Source: Theodoxus fluviatilis (lineage: Eukaryota; Mollusca; Gastropoda; Cycloneritida; Neritidae). From it: a stretch of DNA of 20,000 nucleotides. The notes under the pieces were generated by a model. The model did no database searches and had not been told where the DNA came from. It was given only the letters and a program-made list of their open reading frames with translations. The position numbers and the translations under genes are program-made. The DNA lies in the NCBI GenBank assembly GCA_034096865.1, contig JAWQFJ010009569.1:60001-80000 (forward strand). The letters are read 5' to 3'. The first letter of the stretch is position 1. Every line of letters starts with the position of its first letter. Below, piece by piece: positions 10,733-19,895 of this stretch.

Positions 10733-11419
10733 ATGGTCCATAAACAAAATTTGCACATAGGACATATAAATGTATATCATTTATACAATAAAGTGACGGA
10801 CATTAGTGCCCTTATTCAGAAGGAACAGTTAGGCATTCTTGGAATAAGTGAATCTCGCCTTCACAGTGAAATCAGTGATAAAGCAATTGGAATATCAGGA
10901 TTTGACATCGTACGACGCGATCCTGTGCTACCTGGGCACACTGGGTTAGCAATCTACATTAACTATGACCTACGAAACTCTATTTATAGAAGACATGACC
11001 TTGAAACTTCAAGTGTTGAGTGTATTTGGTTGGAGCTGAAACAATCTTCAAATACTTCTCTTCTCCTGGGATTATTGTACAGAAACCCTGCCTCCGCCTT
11101 CTGTTGGTATGATGAATTCGTAAGCATGATGGACCAAGTGAGTGCTCCTGGAAAATATATTCTTCTTGGCGACTTTACTATAGACTACCTAAACATTAAC
11201 GGTGCATGGAATTCAACTATCCTGCTCTTTGGACTCAAGCAATTGGTTCATACAGCCTCTAGGGTCACTCAGTCAACATCGACTCTTATTGATCCCACCA
11301 AATCCATCTGGTACAAAGCACTTGGGTGCCAAAAATGGGCATATGTGATCATTTTCCAATCATCTGCTCCTTGCACGCTAAACTCTCCAAAAGCAAAAAA
11401 CGTGATCATTCATATCTGA
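10733..11419 (+). pseudogene. LINE ORF2 segment 1: APE-like endonuclease (EEP fold)
   Basis: The 228-residue open frame carries EEP landmarks in order. HINVYHLYNKV is the usual H(L/I)NV start. LGISESRL carries the metal-binding Glu (codon 10850-10852). RRD and GLAIYI follow, then LGLLYRNPASAFCWYDEF. GDFTID (11168-11185) replaces the usual GDFN, so the catalytic Asn is Thr. The true frame leaves this ORF near 11310-11326. The terminal Asp-His is found in the +1 reading at 11347-11352 (MGICDHFPII). The last ~30 residues of the 228-residue frame are therefore out of frame. In active elements this enzyme nicks target DNA to prime reverse transcription. This copy would not work. Confidence 0.9.
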
Positions 11420-12127
11420 CCAATAGATCGTTCAAAAACTTTGATGCCAAAACCGTTTGTTCTGACCTCCAAAAGACACCCTTCCATGAAGTCCAATATC
11501 ACACCGATGCAACCTGTGCACTTCATCTTTGGTACAACATATTTCTAGGAGTAATTTAACACGTTCCGATCAGAAGAAAACGCTTGCGTCATCCAACGCT
11601 GCCACCACGGTTAACCAAGGAAGTAATGCAAGCAATGTCCCTTAGAAATAAACACAGGAAAAGCAATGATTTCTTTGCATACAAAAAACAAAGAAATGCA
11701 GTTAAAAGCTTAGTGAGGAAAGCAAAGAAAGAATATTTTCAGAAACTTATAACTGATAACAAAAGCATCACCTCAGTATGGAACGCCCTAAATACCTTTA
11801 CCAAACGAAACGGAGCTAAAGCTCTCTGATCATACCCATCCAATGATGTTAATGACTGCAATAATCACTTCCTTTCTGTGGCTGAAAAGTTATTCACTCG
11901 CGATAGCAACCATAATTTCCTATCTGAAACAGCATATCTCCAAGAATTCTGCCAGGAGAGACAATTGTCTTCATTGGAAGTTGCTATTCCTGTTTTTGCT
12001 GTTCATGAAGTTGGCAGGTTTTTGAAAAACTCAACTCAAAAACAACAGGACCTCATGGCATCAATAGCTTTCTTCTCAAACTCTCTCTTCCATATATGTA
12101 ATCGACTCGCTCACATACATATACAAT
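11326..12127 (+). pseudogene. LINE ORF2 segment 2: endonuclease end and linker before RT
   Basis: One frame (11326 phase) reads the endonuclease C-terminus (CDHFPII). It then gives a linker with HPTLPPRLTKEVMQAMSLR, a Lys-rich YKKQRNAVKSLVRKAKKEY stretch and NNHFLSVAEKL, all typical of the region between endonuclease and RT in this LINE group. TAA at 11557 falls where the motif reads GVI-stop-HVPIRRKRLRHP, and TGA at 11827 falls after TKRNGAKAL. Near 12056, 12090 and 12120 the reading frame changes three times within ~65 bp. Confidence 0.85.
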
Positions 12128-13375
12128 TTGTGCATTATCAAGCAAAACTTCCCAGATGAATGGAAAAAAGCCAAAGTTATCCCTCTACCAAAAGTGAAAA
12201 CTCCCACAGGTCTAGATGACTTCCGACCCATATCAGTTCTATCAATTTTATCAAAACCAATCGAAAAGCACATTCACAAACATCTGTTCGCATTTCTTGA
12301 TCGGCATAGTCTTCTACACCCCCTTTAATCGGGCTTCCGACCAAAACATTCCTGCCATACTGCATTATCCCACCTGATAGACACTTGGCTGCACGCCATT
12401 AACACCTCGAAAGTGATAGGATCTGTCTTCCTAGATTTCAGAAAAGCCTTTGACATGGTACATCACGGCATACTATTAGATAAACTGGCTCTTTATTTTC
12501 ATGGTCACACGACTGTGAAGTTTTTTCAGTAATTCCTGGATAATCGACAGCAATGTGTCCAATTCGATGGGCACGTTTCCAAGTATGGTATTCTAAAAGC
12601 GGGTGTCCCACAGGGATCTGTACTAGGCCCCCTTTTATTCTGCTTATTCATAAATGACCTACCCTCGCATGTCACAGATAGAAAGGTCTCATGTAACATG
12701 TTTGCAGATGATATAACGCTGTCTACCGCGGACAGCTCAACCGAAACTGTGGCAGATAAACTCCAAAAGAGTCTTGATGAAATATGTTGCTGGTGTCTTT
12801 CAAATCATATGGTCCTCAACTCGTCCAAAACCAAGTATATATATGGTGATAACCACAAAGCAAAAACATAACTACAACCTTTGTCACTCCCACTCTCACT
12901 TGATGCTTGGCCGATAGAAAAGGTGAAAAAACACAAAGTGCTTGGGGTGATGATTAACGAACAGTTAGACTGGAACTCACACATAAATCTGATGTGCAAA
13001 AAGATTTCAAGCAATCTCTTTCTACTGTCAAAGCTGAGGCACTTTGTAGACACGGAAACCTGCAAAATCTTGTTCAGTGCCAACATCGTAGCACACATCA
13101 ATTACGCATCAACATTGTGGGATAACTGTAGTGAAGCTAATTTGAAGAGAGTTAATTCACTATACAGAAGAGCTTCTAAGCTTATGGTCCCAAATAAATC
13201 TCTCAGCACTGAAAATAAAATGAAAATGCTTGACATTTTGCCTCTCCATAAGCATCTGCAGCTCAATAAGTGTGTGCTTGTGAAAAAGTAAAAGATGGCC
13301 GAACACCAGCATATCTAACCAAACTATTTGAGCAGTCATCATTCAGAGGACATGACAAATTTCTCATCATCATCG
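12128..13375 (+). pseudogene. LINE ORF2 segment 3: reverse transcriptase and C-terminal region
   Basis: The RT motifs are in order: PDEWKKAKVIPLPK and DFRPISVLSILSKPIEK (fingers), SGFRPKHSCHTAL after a TAA at 12326, and FLDFRKAFDMVHHGIL (motif A, catalytic Asp codon 12434-12436). Next come GVPQGSVLGPLLF (12602-12640), FADD (12701-12712, catalytic Asp pair intact) and the thumb segment KHKVLGVMINEQLDW. Then HINYASTLWDNC and YRRASKLM follow, and after a shift at ~13287 GRTPAYLTKLFEQSSF. TAA at 12530 replaces a Ser codon (TCA to TAA) in FQ-stop-FLDNR. A 4-nt TA expansion at 12839-12842 and a compensating 1-nt loss near 12868 disrupt KY..MVITTKQKH. Active-site residues survive but the frame is broken. 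Confidence 0.93.
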
Positions 13376-13437
13376 AAGTGTGGATCCAGCAGCTCGTCAG
13401 TGTGAAGGCAGTTAGACCACAGGTTCCAGCCAGATAG

Positions 13438-14216
13438 CATTAACTGGGAATAGTGTAACCATAAATTCATGCCACCAGCCCGGAGCCACAGGAATCCTTT
13501 TCGGTGCATTTATACTAGTTCAAAAAAATGAGTACATACACGTGTATACACAGTCGCACGTGCTCATGGCATTTTGCAACCTTTTAGACGACGTTTGCGC
13601 TAAAAGTAGATCTCAAATGATTTTCTGAAAATCTGGAGATTAGTTTTATGAGAACACCAAATTTGTGTTTATCTATCGAGATAAATAATTGGAGTGAAAT
13701 AGAATCGTCTTTTTACTCTCGATGGTCTTTTGTTCATCTTGAGTTTTGATTGGTAAAATCATTGGAATGTGGAGCCAAAGTCACGTGACCAACTTGTTGC
13801 TGAGACTATATTCACTAGTCTCAGCCACGCTGAATGACATAAACTGTATCAAGTCTTTGCCAATGTTCGAAGACAAACTTCGCACTATTCTCAGGCATCA
13901 TCCTATGACATAGTTTTCCATGCTTTCATCTGACGTCTAGACAGGGGAACGGCTAGGTGTGTATCCTACATTGTCCATTCTTCACATACGCTTACTTCAG
14001 GCCACCCCTGGCTGAACTATTGGAGGGGTTCCGGTTGATTGGGGGTGGGGGAGTAGGGGAGGGAGTGTACATCAAGAGGCTTTTACCTACATATATCTGT
14101 TATTTGTTTTTAACATTTGGATGTTTAGAATTTTTATGTGTATGTCATTGTAGTTACTTCAAGTTCCATATTTAAATTTGGCTTCTCTGGTACACTATCT
14201 ACCCATTTTAGTATTT
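13438..14216. other. unassigned; small palindromes
   Basis: No gene. It contains a perfect 12 bp palindrome ATACACGTGTAT (13536-13547, with an E-box CACGTG centre) and an 8 bp inverted repeat TGAGACTA/TAGTCTCA (13801-13823, 7 nt loop). Some of the first part may be the eroded 3' untranslated region of the LINE. Confidence 0.4.
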
Positions 14217-14310
14217 AAATAAACCCAGCTTTCTCCGTGCCAGGGATAGAACCACGGCACTGCGCCTCGCACATCGTCCAACTCCAAAGCATGCTCGCCC
14301 ATCTTCGCCT
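14217..14310 (-). mobile_element. possible tRNA-derived SINE remnant
   Basis: On the minus strand, GGTTCTATCCC (14243-14253) matches the pol III B box (GGTTCRANNCC) with one mismatch. A weak A-box-like TGGGCGAGCAT (14291-14301) lies 48 nt upstream, close to tRNA geometry. The intervening GCGAGGCGCAGTG is tRNA-like in flavour. No full cloverleaf could be drawn, so this is more likely a SINE head or tRNA relic than a tRNA gene. Confidence 0.3.
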
Positions 14311-14424
14311 GTCAAAAGACATGGTTTCAACAAGCGAGTAGAGGCTGAGGGGCTGACCGTGTACTCATGCAAGAGGGGAGTATGTTTAAGAAATTGTACA
14401 TGTATAATTCTTGCGATAATTATA

Positions 14425-14428
<4 letters not shown>

Positions 14429-14475
<47 letters not shown>
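14429..14475. repeat. (CT)n microsatellite
   Basis: Pure CT run of about 23 units. The Arg/Glu start of a minus-strand open frame across it is repeat translation. Confidence 0.98.
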
Positions 14476-14477
<2 letters not shown>

Positions 14478-14931
14478 CACATGTACTCACTAAGTGCCAT
14501 TACGTAAGTCTTGCATAACAAAGTGCTTATGGTGCATGTTTGCTGCCAGAGTGATAAAAGCCGAAGAGCCTAAGATGACGCGTCTATTGAGAAATGTGAT
14601 ACTTAAGGGAGTCAACTGTTGCGTGTTGAGTGAGACTGGTGGTGTTTGTTTGTTTTCCTCTCTTTCTCAAGTTTCAAGGTTGACCATTCAGTGTGCCTCC
14701 CCACCACACGAAAGTATGCTTCTCGCGTGTAGGTTTCCTAGCTTTTCGTTGTCGGTGACACTCGAGACCACTATATCCTGCTGCTCAACGTGTGGGAATG
14801 CGATAGCTGTCTCCCTCTCGCCTCGATGTACTCTGTCGCTGTAGGAGGATTTCTACTGAGGAATGCTCAGTAGGTTGTCTATGGTGTGTTGGCCATGGAT
14901 ACGTGAAAAAGCAAATCCCCCCCCTTCACTC
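14476..14931. other. unassigned sequence
   Basis: An open plus-strand frame (14494-14844) has no recognisable domain and unremarkable composition. I do not call it. Confidence 0.45.
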
Positions 14932-15253
14932 TCTCACTCTCTCTCACTATCACTATCTCTCTCACTATCTCTCTCTCACTATCTCTCTCTCACTCTCTCT
15001 CTCTCTCTCTCTCTGTCTCGGTTACATGAAACGGCATCCCTATCTCTCCCCCCCCCCCCTTTCAGTCTGTGTGTGTGTGTGTCTCTCTCTCTATAGATCT
15101 CTCTCTTCTCTCTCTCTCTCTCTCTCGGTTACATGAAACGGCATCCCTATCTCCCCCCCCCCCCTTTTATGTCTGTCTGTGTGTGTGTCTCTCTCTCTAT
15201 ATCTCTCTCTCTCTCTCTCGCTTTCGCTCTCTCTCTCTCTCTCTCTCTCTCTC

Positions 15254-15323
<70 letters not shown>

Positions 15324-15325
15324 TT
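14932..15325. repeat. compound CT-rich repeat with a 107 bp tandem duplication
   Basis: It begins with CT repeats interrupted by CACTAT (14935-15000). A unit follows that starts CGGTTACATGAAACGGCATC, then CCTATCT, C12, TTT, a short GTCTGTGTGTGTGT run and CT repeats. It occurs at 15019-15125 and again at about 15126-15232, with start offset 107 bp. A third C12 at 15253-15264 without the unique part may be a trace of another copy. (CT)n continues to about 15320. Translated frames are Ser/Leu or Arg/Glu repeats. Confidence 0.93.
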
Positions 15326-16229
15326 GATGCTGCATGCCCAGAGGACAGGAGGACGAGACAGGGAAGGAAGAGAGCACGCGGGAGAGGTCAGATGGCAAAG
15401 ACATTAAGATGGAGTTGACCAAGCGCATATGGGTTGTGGGTGGGCCCGGGCTGGCCGCTGGTCAGGACGGTGGACCCTTGTGGGCGATTGGGGCCGTACG
15501 TCTTCTCCAGCCCCGCCTTCCTCGCCTGGAAAATCGCCCTGATCGGCCCTGGGCTGCTGGATGATGGACGAGCCTTCTTTCACGAATGGGGAGAATGTCC
15601 TCCCATCTGTGGTCAGCGGGGCAGGGCAGAGCGGAATCTCCTGTCCCACTGAGAAGCGATGCGATCTCCGGGCAGGCGTGCATCTTACCGGAGTGCCAGG
15701 TGATGGATGGCACCCGTGTCCAACCTGCAGTTTTCTGGCCAGCAGTTTTCCAGCTTGCCCACCCAGGGCTGGCAGGAGAAAAGAAATGCTGCGAAGAAAC
15801 ACAGGCAGTGTTTCGTTTCGATTTCTTTCATAGCACTTGAAGCAAAATATATATATTTTTTTAAAGAAAAATTGAAAGCACGAGCATTCTCGAACAGTAA
15901 TGCATTTCTGTGTTTTTGTGATGCAAAGCAGCAGGGTCGAGTGTTACACGCGAATTCGTTCCTATTTGATTCGACCTCGTTCATGCTGAAGTTCCGCGGT
16001 CGAAAGTTGGGTAAGTGTTTTGGAGGTGAAAAGAGTACGCCACGCTTTGTGGACCGCTGATTCCCTCTCCAGAGAGGAACATTTCTCCTCCCCCCTCACG
16101 TCGTCACGAAGGTCCTCTGTCCCCGGCCCAGTGGTCACGTCTTTCTTGTTATTTTTACACGCTTGACTGGACAGACGGTGGACTGATGTCTTCTGAGGTC
16201 GACACCCCCCCACCCCCTCTCTCACTAAT
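15326..16229. other. unassigned; overlapping frames, no gene chosen
   Basis: Several 70-130 codon frames overlap on both strands between 15404 and 16060. None shows a domain, and their mutual overlap suggests GC-rich composition rather than coding. A short (TA)n-T tract lies at about 15847-15861. Confidence 0.4.
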
Positions 16230-16514
16230 TTAGACAGACCTCTCATGTCCAGACAAGTAATGGTAAGTTCGCTCCCTAATGATAGAGCCTCCGTTACTGT
16301 TGATGGTTGGGTCTGGGAGTCCAGGCAGCTTGACTTTCATGTTTTGGAGGGCTTCCCAAAGGGGATCCTTCGACCACAGAGCAAGGAAAGGTTCCATAGG
16401 CAGTAGCTCCTTGTCAGTCACGTCTGGTTTTGAAATGAGGAAGAATAAGGTCTGAACGTTTTTCCTCGCGCAACAGTGAGTGATGGAATGCACGACACTG
16501 CTTCCTTTCTGCAC
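16230..16514 (-). CDS. candidate coding exon, unknown protein
   Basis: A 94-codon minus-strand frame has protein-like, non-repetitive composition. It includes VQTLFFLISKPDVTDKELL, PFLALWSKDPLWEALQNMKV and KLPGLPDPTINSNGGSIIRE. Third positions lean to C. I recognise no family. The start codon is uncertain and the upstream end could be a splice acceptor that I cannot place. The same DNA on the plus strand offers a competing reading: a 29 nt microexon 16234-16262 between a pyrimidine-rich TTTAG and a perfect GTAAGT. Confidence 0.25.
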   Translation of the reverse strand: MQKGSSVVHSITHCCARKNVQTLFFLISKPDVTDKELLPMEPFLALWSKDPLWEALQNMKVKLPGLPDPTINSNGGSIIRERTYHYLSGHERSV

Positions 16515-16580
16515 ATCAGCTTCATGCTGTGTGGACTAGTAATGCACAGAGAGAGGATGCATTGTTCGGGTTGAAAAATG

Positions 16581-16618
16581 ATTTTTTTTTCTCTCTCTCT
16601 CTCTCTCCCCCCCCCCCC
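16581..16618. repeat. T9-(CT)n-C12 tract
   Basis: T run, about eight CT units, then a C homopolymer of exactly 12 (16607-16618) followed by TTT. The (CT)n-C12-TT(T) order repeats that of the first two units near 15000-15165. Confidence 0.95.
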
Positions 16619-17781
16619 TTTGCAATGCGCTGGATCAATAATTCAAGTGCCTCGCAATTTTCCCCCCAGCCTTAAATCTCGTCCATGCATGTACATCCAT
16701 TCAAAGATACGACTTATCATGTACGGAGTGAGACGTTTGCCTCAAGACACGGCAACGTCATCGTCGCGGGAACAACATTTTTCGCAAACCTACAGCACTC
16801 TTGGGTTTTTCGGAACGGGAGACGCTACTTGCGGAAGGTGCATTTTCGATAGAAATGCCCCCCTGTGACATCCACAACAGCTCAGCTCAGCGTTTATAAG
16901 AAACGGCGACCACTTTTCTCGAGGTGATGTGTGGCGGCTAAGAAAACTACAGGCAGTAGAAAACTTTCGCGTCAGCCGTTTTTGAGGGGCTGTTGCTTCT
17001 CCCCTGCACCCTAGTCATTGGGAGACGCTCTGTCTCGGCCTCTTTCCAATTCATCTCAGAAGTCCCCGTGAAGGTGACACAAGCGGCACTGCCTGTCACA
17101 GCAGCCGTTCCTGTGTGCCCTCGTTTCACCCCACTGTTCTTGCCCTCATTCCGGTCACGTCGACGCCACGACAAGAGAGAGATGTCTGTGTTTTTGAAGA
17201 GCTGTCTGGATCCAGTACCTACTACACGTGCAAGTATTGCCCAGATGAATCCTCGTATTTGTCAGACTGTCACCCAGCGGTCGCCCTGTTTGCTTTGTAT
17301 GACTTGGCCTCTCTGCCTGCCTTCCCCACCTCCCCACCCCGTCACACAGGCCCGCTGGCTTGGTCATTCTCACTCGTTTTTACAGGAAAAGTTCAGCTGT
17401 GAATCGACCCTCTACATCAATCGATAGACTGGCACACCTAGCATTTCATGGGGACGTCAACACAAGATTTTTGCACGACACCATGTCATCACGTGTATAT
17501 CTCTCATTTCCAACGCCCTGTATAGAAGTCGTCGTTTCCCCGTGAAACGGAGACAAGATTGGTAGGTTTCTTGTGAGCTGAATGCATCATCCCCTAAATC
17601 TGCAGGACCGGTGTGCTTCTGGCTTGCTGTGCCCTCCTCCCACGGCTTGCCCTGGGATCCCTCTATCGACTGCCTGACGAGGGGGCACAGAAGGGGGATC
17701 CTGGCAGACATTTTGACTCTGGCCTGTTTGTCGTCGTGACGTCCGGCGTCCGGCGATTCGATTTGCCCTTGGGCCGCGAGG
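16619..17781. other. unassigned sequence
   Basis: Open frames on both strands (for example 16993-17427 plus, 17457-17852 minus) are long by chance standards but show no certain domain. A frame near 17195-17290 reads YTCKYCPDESSYLSDCH, with a Cys-x2-Cys pair recalling a zinc finger. The His spacing does not fit C2H2, so I do not call it. Confidence 0.4.
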
Positions 17782-18140
17782 TGATTGGGGGTGGTGTTGG
17801 ATGGAGTGGGTGGGGTGGGGGTACGGCTGGGGGGATAAGTTGGGATGACCATAAGTATTTGTAAAGTGGGGAGTAAGAAAGGGGTGGGCTTTCATAGAAA
17901 GTAGTGGAATCTTAACGGTGCTATGCATAACTGACAGGGAGGGGGTAAATAAACAGTGTGGATGAAGATATGAGGGGGGAGAGAGAGGGGGGGGGGAGGG
18001 ATGACAGTTGAACGGTTAATTAAGAAAGGAGGGGTGAGGAGGGTGGGTAGTGAGTAGGTGGGGAGTGACCAGGGGAAACGCACAGGTGCAAGAGGAAAGC
18101 GAGGTAGGGGAAGGAAAGGAGTGGGGTGGGATGGGAGACG
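17782..18140 (+). repeat. G-rich tract with strong G-quadruplex motif
   Basis: Purine/G-rich sequence for about 350 bp. The best motif is at 17808-17834: GGG-T-GGGG-T-GGGGG-TACGGCT-GGGGGG, with loops of 1, 1 and 7. A G10 run lies at 17987-17996 and many AGGGGA/GTGGGG words follow. There is no regular period. Confidence 0.75.
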
Positions 18141-18359
18141 AGACAGGAGGTGACCAGCAGATGTGTCTTCCTACTCACTGTCTCAGGCCGTGTCACCTGG
18201 TCCTCCAACTGACCAGCTCAGCTCCTGGAGTTGTCCTCCCCTGCCTAGCTGCTTCCTGGTGCGCGAAGAGGGCGCTAGATTTCTCGTGGAGAGGGTGTTG
18301 TCTTACTTTATTTGGTTGTCCCGTGGTGTTTTTCTCTGCGGATTATTTCTACACATTGA

Positions 18360-18361
<2 letters not shown>

Positions 18362-18411
<50 letters not shown>
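18362..18411. repeat. (TA)n microsatellite, terminal repeat of the adjacent LINE
   Basis: About 25 TA units. It directly follows, in minus-strand sense, the 3' tail of the LINE fragment, where many CR1/L2-type and SINE elements end in a short repeat. It may therefore have been seeded by that insertion. Confidence 0.95.
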
Positions 18412-18415
<4 letters not shown>

Positions 18416-18481
18416 GTATGTATTAGCTTTTATAATGCGCTATTCTCACGCCGAGGCATGCTCAAAGCGCCCACAATTTGT

Positions 18482-18790
18482 CTAAAACAAAAAGGTCATA
18501 AGTTTTTTCCGGAAGCTGAGCAGGTTCTCTGACCTCCTCAATTCTTCTCGGGCCGCATTCCAGAATCTTGGACCAGTGTATGAGAAGGTTCTCTCTCCGA
18601 ATTCCTTTAGGTGTTTCGAGGGAGCACAAAGAAAAAGTCTCCCTGATGATCGGAGAACTCTCGACGGTTTATAGTTTTGTACAAGATCGGAAAGTTCTTC
18701 AATGTAGTGCGTAGGTTGGATTGAATGTCAGTCGAAATATGCTGTAGCCCCACTCGTGGATTTGCCGCCTGAAAGAAGGCATGCTCGCTG
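18482..18790 (-). pseudogene. LINE ORF2 C-terminal fragment
   Basis: The minus frame ending at TAG 18484-18482 reads PTHYIEELSDLVQNYKPS, then RVLRSSGRLFLCAPSKHL, GERTFSYTGPRFWNAAREEL and LLSFRKKLMTFLF-stop (77 codons from 18715). This matches the well-known ORF2 tail pattern: a 'P.Y..EL' segment, 'LRSS...L', '(Y/F)G.R.FS..(A/G)P..WN', then 'F(K/R)..L...LF'. Just upstream this frame has a TGA. Another frame gives IHEWGYSIFRLTFN, like the preceding 'RI.YKI..LTFK' block, so there has been a frameshift and probable deletion near 18716-18725. The fragment is not functional. Confidence 0.85.
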
Positions 18791-19489
<699 letters not shown>

Positions 19490-19492
<3 letters not shown>

Positions 19493-19821
19493 TCGTCCTA
19501 GCAGTTGGCCCGAGGAGGTATGGCTATTCATCATAGTGGCATATCGATTGGTCTCTGATATAAAATCAGCCCGCGTGACATTTTATTGGAGAGGCTGTCG
19601 ATGGAAACGTTTCTGTATGCATCGTCACTTTGCCATAGAAAATCAATGGAGCAGCGTAGCGACTTGATGGTAATCTTGACGGCAAGGCCCCTACTTGGCA
19701 GTGATGCCCGAGGGGTTGGAGTTAGCCAGTGCGAGTTCCCTATTCACACGTCTAGGCATTGTAGTGCCGACTGTCTAGATTTCCAGCTTACCACGCAAAT
19801 AGCTTGCAGCCATGTCATGCA
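19490..19821. other. unassigned, upstream of the right-edge gene
   Basis: Unique sequence without a convincing gene. If 19824 marks a promoter, this would be the upstream regulatory DNA. No TATA box was clear in the last 60 bp. Confidence 0.4.
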
Positions 19822-19848
19822 CTAACATGGCGGCGTTTTTTTTATCAG
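19822..19848 (+). promoter_or_regulatory. YY1-like AACATGGCGGCG element or 3' splice site
   Basis: Two readings compete. AACATGGCGGCG (19824-19835) matches the YY1 consensus AANATGGCGGC often found just downstream of animal transcription starts. The same place has CTAAC (19822-19826, branch point), T8 (19836-19843) and CAG (ends 19848), a near-ideal 3' splice site with 21 nt from CTAAC to AG. The frame opened by ATG 19827 ends after 21 codons. Either reading leaves the start codon at 19896 downstream in the same exon. Confidence 0.5.
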
Positions 19849-19895
19849 GCGTCGAGCCGAGACGAAACTTCATTGCGTCTGGGGTGAACTAGATA

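Larger units (their letters stand above)
10713..13437 (+). mobile_element. degenerate non-LTR retrotransposon (LINE), Jockey/CR1 group, ORF2 region
   Basis: About 2.7 kb carries an APE-type endonuclease followed by a reverse transcriptase, the ORF2 layout of Jockey/CR1/L2-type LINEs. The copy is dead. In-frame stops lie at 11557-11559 (TAA), 11827-11829 (TGA), 12326-12328 (TAA) and 12530-12532 (TAA). Frameshifts lie near 11310-11326, 12056, 12090, 12120, 12838, 12868 and 13287. The 5' boundary is uncertain: an in-frame TAG at 10712-10714 precedes ATG 10733 and no ORF1 is seen. The 3' boundary is also uncertain, as homology by eye fades after about 13375, and no poly(A), 3' microsatellite or target-site duplication was found. 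Its A-rich codon use differs from the GC-richer flanks. Clade placement is by motif appearance only. Confidence 0.93.
18362..18790 (-). mobile_element. 3' end of a second non-LTR retrotransposon (CR1/L2-like)
   Basis: Reading the minus strand, the C-terminal coding part of a LINE ORF2 (18715-18482) is followed by a short 3' region, 18481-18412. That region carries GGGCGCTTTGAGCATG, then AATAGCGCATTATAAAAG, and then (TA)n. The paired GCGC words before a simple-repeat end look like the conserved tails of many invertebrate LINEs and SINEs. The copy is 5'-truncated and partly decayed. It is a different family from the LINE at 10713-13437, judging by the protein. Confidence 0.82.

Noticed and set aside
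15404..15840. Overlapping 70-130 codon frames on both strands
   Set aside because: They overlap one another in GC-rich DNA and none has a domain, start context or splice signals that favour it.
17195..17290. Zinc-finger-like CKYC segment
   Set aside because: Only one Cys pair and the His spacing does not fit C2H2 or other common fingers.
18187..18360. Possible exon after a good pyrimidine-rich CAG at 18184-18186
   Set aside because: The open frame runs without a convincing donor into the (TA)n of a retrotransposon, and the peptide has no recognisable feature.
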